Assembly (NCBI RefSeq): GCF_002929845.1
Contig: NZ_PJJS01000045.1
Coordinates: 46,016 to 110,015 of the forward strand
Length of the DNA stretch: 64,000 nt
Direction of reading: 5' to 3'
From: Cryobacterium sp. M96
GTDB taxonomy: Bacteria; Actinomycetota; Actinomycetes; Actinomycetales; Microbacteriaceae
Below are positions 59,391-64,000 of this stretch, one piece after another. Numbering within the stretch: position 1 is the first letter of the stretch; the number at the start of each line of letters is the position of its first letter. Below the pieces are notes generated by a model. That model saw only the letters and a program-made list of their open reading frames with translations. It was not told the DNA's origin and searched no databases. A program made the translations under genes and the position numbers.

Positions 59391-61484
59391 TCAGTTCGCG
59401 GCGAGAGATTCCTTGGCGGCGGCGACGACGGCATCCGTCGTGATGCCGAATTCACGGAACAGGGTCTTGTAATCGGCCGACGCACCGAAGTGCTCGATCG
59501 AGACGCTGCGGCCACGGTCGCCGACGTACTTGTCCCAGGTCAACGCTATGCCCGCCTCGACGGATACTCGGGCGGTGATCGATGCGGGCAGGACAGCCTC
59601 GCGGTACTCGGCGCTCTGCTCCCGGAACCATTCGAGGCTGGGGGCCGACACGACGCGCGCGCTGATGCCTTCGGCCTGGAGCTGCTCGCGGGCCGCCAGG
59701 GCCAGCTGCACCTCGGAGCCGGTGCCGATCAGGATCACATCAGGTGTGCCGCCCGCAGCCTCAGCGAGCACGTAGGCGCCCCGGGCCACGTTTCGGGCGG
59801 ATGCGAGCACGTCGCCGGTGGCGTCGCCCTCGCCGCGCTCGAACACGGGAATGTTCTGGCGGGTCAGCACGATGCCGGCCGGTCCCTGGCGGCGCTCGAG
59901 GATCGTCTTCCACGCCCAGGACACCTCGTTGGCGTCGCCGGGGCGCACCACATCGAGTCCGGGGATGGCGCGCAGGGTCGCGAGCTGCTCGATCGGCTGG
60001 TGGGTGGGGCCGTCCTCGCCGAGGGCGACGGAGTCGTGGGTCCAGACGAAGATCGAGGGGGCCTGCATCAGCGCGGCCAGGCGGATGGCCGGTCGCATGT
60101 AGTCGCTGAAGATCAGGAAGGTGCCGCCGAAGGGGCGGGTGTTCCCATGCAGCACGATGCCGTTCAGGATGGCGGCCATGGCGTGTTCGCGAATGCCGAA
60201 GTGCAGCACGCGGCCGTAGGGGTTGCCGGTCCATTCATTGGTGGAGTGCTCGCTCGGAATGAAGGAGGCAGCACCGCCGATGGTGGTGTTGTTCGATTCT
60301 GCGAGGTCGGCGGAGCCACCCCACAGCTCGGGGATGACCGTGCCGAGCGCGGTGAGGACCTTGCCGGACGCGGCACGGGTCGATACCTCCGTGCCGGCGG
60401 GGAAGACGGGCAGGGCCGCCTCAACGCCGTCGGGCAGGTCGCCGGAGAGCACCCGATCGAGTAGGTTCTTGCGCTCAGGGTTGGCGGTCGCCCAGGCCTC
60501 GAACTCGACGTTCCAGGCGGAGTGGGCGACGGCCCCGCGGTCCACGGCCTGTCGGGTGTGCGCGATGACCTCGTCGGCGACCTCGAAGGCCTGCGCGGGG
60601 TCGAAACCGAGGACCGTTTTGACGGCGGCCAGCTCCTCGGCGCCGAGCGCCGAGCCGTGGATCTTGCCCGTGTTCTGCTTCTTCGGGCTGGGCCAGCCGA
60701 TGATGGTCTTCAGGATGATCAGCGACGGCTTGTCGGTGACTGCCTGGGCCGCCTCGATCGCGTCGTGGAGTGCGGCGATGTCCTCGACGTAGGCGCCGGT
60801 CTGCTTCCAGTCGACTGTCTGCACGTGCCAGTCGTAGGCCGAATAGCGGGCCGCGACATCCTCGGTGAAGGCGATGTTGGTGTCGTCCTCGATGGAGATC
60901 TGGTTGCTGTCGTAGATCGCGATCAGGTTGCCGAGCTGCTGGTGGCCGGCGAGGGAGGAGGCCTCGCTCGTGATGCCTTCCTGCAGGTCGCCGTCGCCGG
61001 CGATCACGTACACGAAGTGATCGAACGGGCTCGTGCCGACCGACGCCTCCGGGTCGAACAGTCCGCGCTCGAAGCGGGAGGCGTAGGCGAAGCCGACGGC
61101 GGAGGCCAGACCCTGGCCCAGAGGACCGGTCGTGATCTCGACCCCGTCGGTGTGGCCGTACTCCGGGTGCCCGGGCGTCTTGGAACCCCAGGTGCGCAGA
61201 GCCTTCAGATCTTCGAGCTCGAGTCCGTAGCCACCGAGGTACAACTGCACGTACTGGGTGAGCGAGCTGTGGCCGACCGAGAGAATGAAACGGTCCCGAC
61301 CGATCCACTCGTTGTCGGACGGGTCACGCCGCATCACCTTCTGGAACAGGAGGTAGGCCGCGGGAGCGAGGCTCATGGCGGTACCGGGATGCCCGTTCCC
61401 GACCTTCTCCACGGCATCGGCCGCGAGGAGGCGCGCGGTGTCGACCGCCTTGCTGTCAATTGAATCCCACTGCAGTGCTGCCAC
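59391..61484 (-). CDS. tkt: Transketolase
   Basis: Thiamine-diphosphate enzyme moving two-carbon units. 697 residues: [17 protein letters not shown], the ThDP motif [20 protein letters not shown] continuing to the Asn of [27 protein letters not shown] and a C-terminal domain with [14 protein letters not shown] 61484 is chosen because GAAGGG lies 10 nt upstream; the frame is open to 61535 without a ribosome-binding site. First gene of the six-gene minus-strand run. Confidence 0.96.
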   Translation of the reverse strand: MAALQWDSIDSKAVDTARLLAADAVEKVGNGHPGTAMSLAPAAYLLFQKVMRRDPSDNEWIGRDRFILSVGHSSLTQYVQLYLGGYGLELEDLKALRTWGSKTPGHPEYGHTDGVEITTGPLGQGLASAVGFAYASRFERGLFDPEASVGTSPFDHFVYVIAGDGDLQEGITSEASSLAGHQQLGNLIAIYDSNQISIEDDTNIAFTEDVAARYSAYDWHVQTVDWKQTGAYVEDIAALHDAIEAAQAVTDKPSLIILKTIIGWPSPKKQNTGKIHGSALGAEELAAVKTVLGFDPAQAFEVADEVIAHTRQAVDRGAVAHSAWNVEFEAWATANPERKNLLDRVLSGDLPDGVEAALPVFPAGTEVSTRAASGKVLTALGTVIPELWGGSADLAESNNTTIGGAASFIPSEHSTNEWTGNPYGRVLHFGIREHAMAAILNGIVLHGNTRPFGGTFLIFSDYMRPAIRLAALMQAPSIFVWTHDSVALGEDGPTHQPIEQLATLRAIPGLDVVRPGDANEVSWAWKTILERRQGPAGIVLTRQNIPVFERGEGDATGDVLASARNVARGAYVLAEAAGGTPDVILIGTGSEVQLALAAREQLQAEGISARVVSAPSLEWFREQSAEYREAVLPASITARVSVEAGIALTWDKYVGDRGRSVSIEHFGASADYKTLFREFGITTDAVVAAAKESLAAN

Positions 61485-61767
61485 TTGGTATTGACCCTTC
61501 TGAAGACAGGGGAGAAGGTTGCTGAGAACCCGCACCCGCTATTGTGCGCGCCCGAGGACATCAGCGTCATCACGGTGTCGCAGCAGATGCCCGGTTCCGG
61601 TGGATCAGCATGCATGCACCGAGATTGGCGAGCACCCCCAGTATAGGCAACGCCGGTTCGGACCCGTGATGTGTCGTCTCGTGACGCACCCCGGGCGGCC
61701 CGTCGACGGTTTCGGTTCCGACAGTTCGCCTAGAATCACAGTCACTGTCACCAGCGTTGGAGGAGCT
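61485..61767. other. Divergent promoter region between tkt and ctaB
   Basis: 283 bp without a gene. On the plus side, TAGAAT at 61731-61736 is a likely ctaB -10, with GGAGGAG at 61759-61765 as ribosome-binding site. On the minus side no clear -10 is visible. The open frame crossing this region lacks coding character. Confidence 0.6.
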
Positions 61768-62688
61768 TTGCCCGGAGCCGCCGAAACCCACATCCTGAGC
61801 GCCCCACGCACGCTCCGGCGCACGGCAAGGGCCTACCTCTCGCTGACCAAGCCGCGGGTCGTGGAACTGCTCCTGGTGGTTACCGCTCCCACGATGATCC
61901 TGGCCGAACAGGGCATCCCGAGCCTGTGGCTGGTCGTGGCAACTCTGATCGGCGGTTCGCTTAGCGCCGGCTCTGCCGGGGCGTTCAACTGCTACATCGA
62001 CCGGGACATCGACCGGCTGATGAAGCGTACCCAGAATCGCCCGCTCGTCACGGGGGAACTCACCGACCGGCAGGCCCTGGTGTTCGCCTGGCTGGTCGGT
62101 CTGGCATCGATTCTCTGGCTGCTGGCCTTCACGAACTGGCTCGCCGCGGCCCTGTCGCTGGGCGCCATCCTGCTCTACGTCGTCTTCTACACGATGGTTC
62201 TGAAACGCCGCACGGCCCAGAACATCGTCTGGGGCGGCATCGCGGGCTGCATGCCCGTGCTCATCGGCTGGGCCGCCGTGACCGGCGACCTGTCATGGCC
62301 GCCCTTCGTCCTGTTCCTGATCATCTTCCTGTGGACGCCGCCGCACTACTGGCCGCTTTCCATGAAATACCGTGACGACTATCAGGCCGCCGGGGTGCCG
62401 ATGCTCGCCGTCGTGCGCGGCCGCAGCCAGGTGGGCCTACAGGTCATCCTGTACGCCTGGGCGACCGTCGCCTGCTCGCTCCTGCTCGTACCGATCGCGG
62501 ACATGGGCCTGCTGTACCTTTTTGTGGCCCTGGTGACCGGCGCCTGGTTCATCTCCGAGACGCACCGGCTCTACGGCCTGGCGATCCGTCACGTGGAGGT
62601 GTCGCCGATGCGCCTCTTCCACGGTTCGATCGCCTATCTCACAATGTTGTTCCTGGCCGTCGGAGTTGATCCGCTGCTCCCGTTCTAG
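61768..62688 (+). CDS. ctaB: Protoheme IX farnesyltransferase (heme O synthase)
   Basis: Attaches farnesyl to heme B to make heme O for cytochrome oxidase. 306 residues with about nine membrane helices; prenyltransferase motif [20 protein letters not shown] near residue 71, and [15 protein letters not shown] in the second conserved loop. TTG 61768 is chosen because GGAGGAG lies just upstream and the product then begins close to [14 protein letters not shown]. The spacing of 2-4 nt to the site is short, so the start is less certain than the gene. Confidence 0.94.
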   Translation: MPGAAETHILSAPRTLRRTARAYLSLTKPRVVELLLVVTAPTMILAEQGIPSLWLVVATLIGGSLSAGSAGAFNCYIDRDIDRLMKRTQNRPLVTGELTDRQALVFAWLVGLASILWLLAFTNWLAAALSLGAILLYVVFYTMVLKRRTAQNIVWGGIAGCMPVLIGWAAVTGDLSWPPFVLFLIIFLWTPPHYWPLSMKYRDDYQAAGVPMLAVVRGRSQVGLQVILYAWATVACSLLLVPIADMGLLYLFVALVTGAWFISETHRLYGLAIRHVEVSPMRLFHGSIAYLTMLFLAVGVDPLLPF

Positions 62689-62713
62689 CCCGCAGCTCCC
62701 GTTCGACACCGGG

Positions 62714-62764
62714 CACGGCGTTCGGGCCGTGATGATCACAACTAAACGACGAGGACTTACGTCG
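62714..62764. terminator. Weak hairpins between convergent ctaB and ctaA
   Basis: CACGGC (62714-62719) pairs with GCCGTG (62726-62731), and CGACG (62747-62751) with CGTCG (62760-62764). Neither has a strong T run. They lie in the 76-bp gap between convergent genes and may assist termination. Confidence 0.35.
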
Positions 62765-63706
62765 CTACCGGCGACCGACCAAGTCGGGGGTGGTCGCTCT
62801 GGGGGACACCCGCACGTCCACCGGTGTGCTGAGGTTCAGGACGAGCGCGGTCAGGATGGCCACGAGCACGCAGGAGAGCACCATGTGGATGCCGACCAAC
62901 CCGGCAGGGAGCCCCGTGTTGGACTGGATCAGGCCGACGCCGACCTGCATGGCCTCGACGAGCAGAAGGAGAAGGGCCCAGCCCTGCGTCGGCAGAGCGC
63001 GCGAGAAGGCCACGACGAGGAGAACCACGGTGAGGGCAACGGTGACGTAGGCCGGCCAGCTGTGCACGTGCTGCAGGATTTCGGGGTCAAGGCCCGTGCG
63101 GGGAGCATCCGCGTCCCCGGCGTGCGGGCCCGAGCCGGTGGTGAGAATGCCGACGAGGATCGTGACGAACACGACCGCGCTCGTGGCATACGCCAGCGTC
63201 CGATACCAGACCGGAACCGCGAGGGTGCGCCGCACCCGGCCGGTGTAGACCCGGTGCACGAAGACGGTGCACAGCAGGACCAGGATCACGGAGATCACGA
63301 AGTGGATGCCGACCACATAGGGGTTCAGCTGGGCAAGAACGCTGATGCCGCCGATAACGGCCTGCGCGGGGATGCCCAACCCCGCGAGCAGGACGACCCA
63401 GAACAGGTCGGGGCGTTCCTTGCGGAGGCGCACCACGGCGAGGAAGGCCGCGATCGCGACCAGGCCGAGGGCAACTCCGAGCAGGCGATTGCCGAATTCG
63501 ATGTAGCCGTGGATGCCCATCTCGGGCGTGTTGACCACTGAGTCCGCGGTGCACTTGGGCCAGGTGGGGCAACCGAGGCCCGAGCTGGTCAGGCGCACCA
63601 GGCCTCCCGTCCCGACCAGCAGAATCTGGGCGGCGAGGTAGATCCACGCGATCACACGCACACGCCTGTCAATCCTGGTCGGCAACCACGCCGTAATTCG
63701 ATTCAC
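62765..63706 (-). CDS. ctaA: Heme A synthase
   Basis: Oxidises heme O to heme A together with CtaB. 313 residues with about eight membrane helices. Seen: GGLVRLTSSGLGCPTWPKC near the N-terminus with the conserved cysteine pair, and several heme-ligand candidate histidines (GIHFV, HVHSWP, GIHMVLS). GTG 63706 has GAGGGAG 8 nt upstream; the longer frame from 63910 crosses the promoter region and is rejected. Confidence 0.94.
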   Translation of the reverse strand: MNRITAWLPTRIDRRVRVIAWIYLAAQILLVGTGGLVRLTSSGLGCPTWPKCTADSVVNTPEMGIHGYIEFGNRLLGVALGLVAIAAFLAVVRLRKERPDLFWVVLLAGLGIPAQAVIGGISVLAQLNPYVVGIHFVISVILVLLCTVFVHRVYTGRVRRTLAVPVWYRTLAYATSAVVFVTILVGILTTGSGPHAGDADAPRTGLDPEILQHVHSWPAYVTVALTVVLLVVAFSRALPTQGWALLLLLVEAMQVGVGLIQSNTGLPAGLVGIHMVLSCVLVAILTALVLNLSTPVDVRVSPRATTPDLVGRR

Positions 63707-63964
63707 CGGTTCTGCTCCCTCTTCGATGACCACATGTGAAAACGCCGGATCGCACTGCTGAACCCGTCGCCAGCCTGTAGAATTAGGTGTTTCATGGGCG
63801 GGACCGTTGCGGTAGCCACAACCGCGGCGCGCGTCGTCCTTAAACATCTTAGGTACGCAACGTAGCCGCCCACACAACCGATCCCTGACTGGGTCTCCGC
63901 TGGAGGCCATTCTGGGAACGACCGGACTAATATCCGGGTTGCCGGGGTGGCAGAAGAGGTAAAT
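63707..63964. other. Divergent promoter region between ctaA and probable sufB
   Basis: 258 bp without a gene. TAATAT at 63928-63933 is a good -10 for the plus-strand gene, with AGAAGAGGT (63952-63960) as its ribosome-binding site. No SufR-type operator could be identified by eye. Confidence 0.5.
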
Positions 63965-64000
63965 ATGTCTGACGTCCTTCTTGACCGCCCCGAACTTGCG
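63965..64000 (+). CDS. sufB: Probable SufB N-terminus (3' partial)
   Basis: Only twelve codons are visible, MSDVLLDRPELA, preceded by a good ribosome-binding site and -10 box. The sequence resembles the start of actinobacterial SufB, and suf genes commonly lie beside ctaA/ctaB in these genomes. Assignment is by recall and context and needs the next kilobase. Confidence 0.5.
   Translation, partial: MSDVLLDRPELA

Overview
The window looks like chromosomal housekeeping DNA from a high-GC actinobacterium, most likely of the family Microbacteriaceae (Cryobacterium/Leifsonia-like; genus not resolvable from the sequence alone). The reasons are: very high GC with strong third-position GC bias; actinobacteria-specific genes (rbpA, whiA, opcA, a helicase-dead priA, an mIHF domain, an EspR-like regulator); the gene orders carB-pyrF-(mIHF)gmk-rpoZ-coaBC-metK-priA-fmt-rsmB-rpe and whiA-gap-pgk-tpi-secG...zwf-tal-tkt-ctaB; and many apparently leaderless genes that start 6-7 nt after a TANNNT -10 box. 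No prophage, insertion sequence or CRISPR array is visible.

Layout. 1-10956: end of carB, pyrF, a fused mIHF-guanylate kinase gene, rpoZ, coaBC, metK (behind a possible structured leader), priA, fmt, rsmB. 10957-11715: a 759-bp gene-free stretch with a 15-nt tandem repeat, two homologous 106-bp units with terminal inverted repeats, and a 19-bp perfect inverted repeat. 11716-20192: rpe, then histidine (hisE, hisG, hisF, hisI) and tryptophan (trpE, a Trp-operon membrane protein, a small HGxxPAAW-type membrane protein, trpC, trpB, trpA) genes. 20283-28968: lgt, gltB, gltD, pyk, closed by a strong terminator. 29079-31332: an accessory-looking module of an ImmA/IrrE-type metalloprotease, a seven-helix membrane protein with a DUF6545-like tail and an EspR-like DNA-binding protein, behind inverted repeats and next to tRNA-Leu(CAA). 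31537-41564: ANTAR response regulator (PdtaR-like), a divergent thioesterase, polA, a DUF885 protein, rpsA, coaE, uvrB. 41593-48433: SOS-box-preceded uvrA, uvrC, rapZ, whiA (yvcK not between them). 48559-53152: sodA, gap-pgk-tpiA, secG, rbpA. 53248-61484 (minus strand): pgl, opcA, zwf, pgi, tal, tkt, transcribed tkt to pgl. 61768-64000: ctaB, convergent ctaA, and the first codons of a probable sufB.

How the genes work together. The left arm joins pyrimidine and purine nucleotide synthesis, CoA and S-adenosylmethionine formation, replication restart and formyl-Met translation initiation. The his/trp genes share PRPP-derived metabolism, and the missing trpF and hisA suggest a bifunctional PriA isomerase elsewhere. 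gltBD supplies glutamate to both. The right arm links glycolysis (pgi, gap, pgk, tpiA, pyk) to the pentose phosphate pathway (zwf-opcA, pgl, tal, tkt) and to heme A synthesis. uvrA, uvrB and uvrC with polA form the nucleotide excision repair set.

The best candidates for something under-described are the three-gene protease/membrane protein/EspR-like module (29291-31304), the mIHF-Gmk fusion (2648-3568) and the paired 106-bp repeats (11110-11479).
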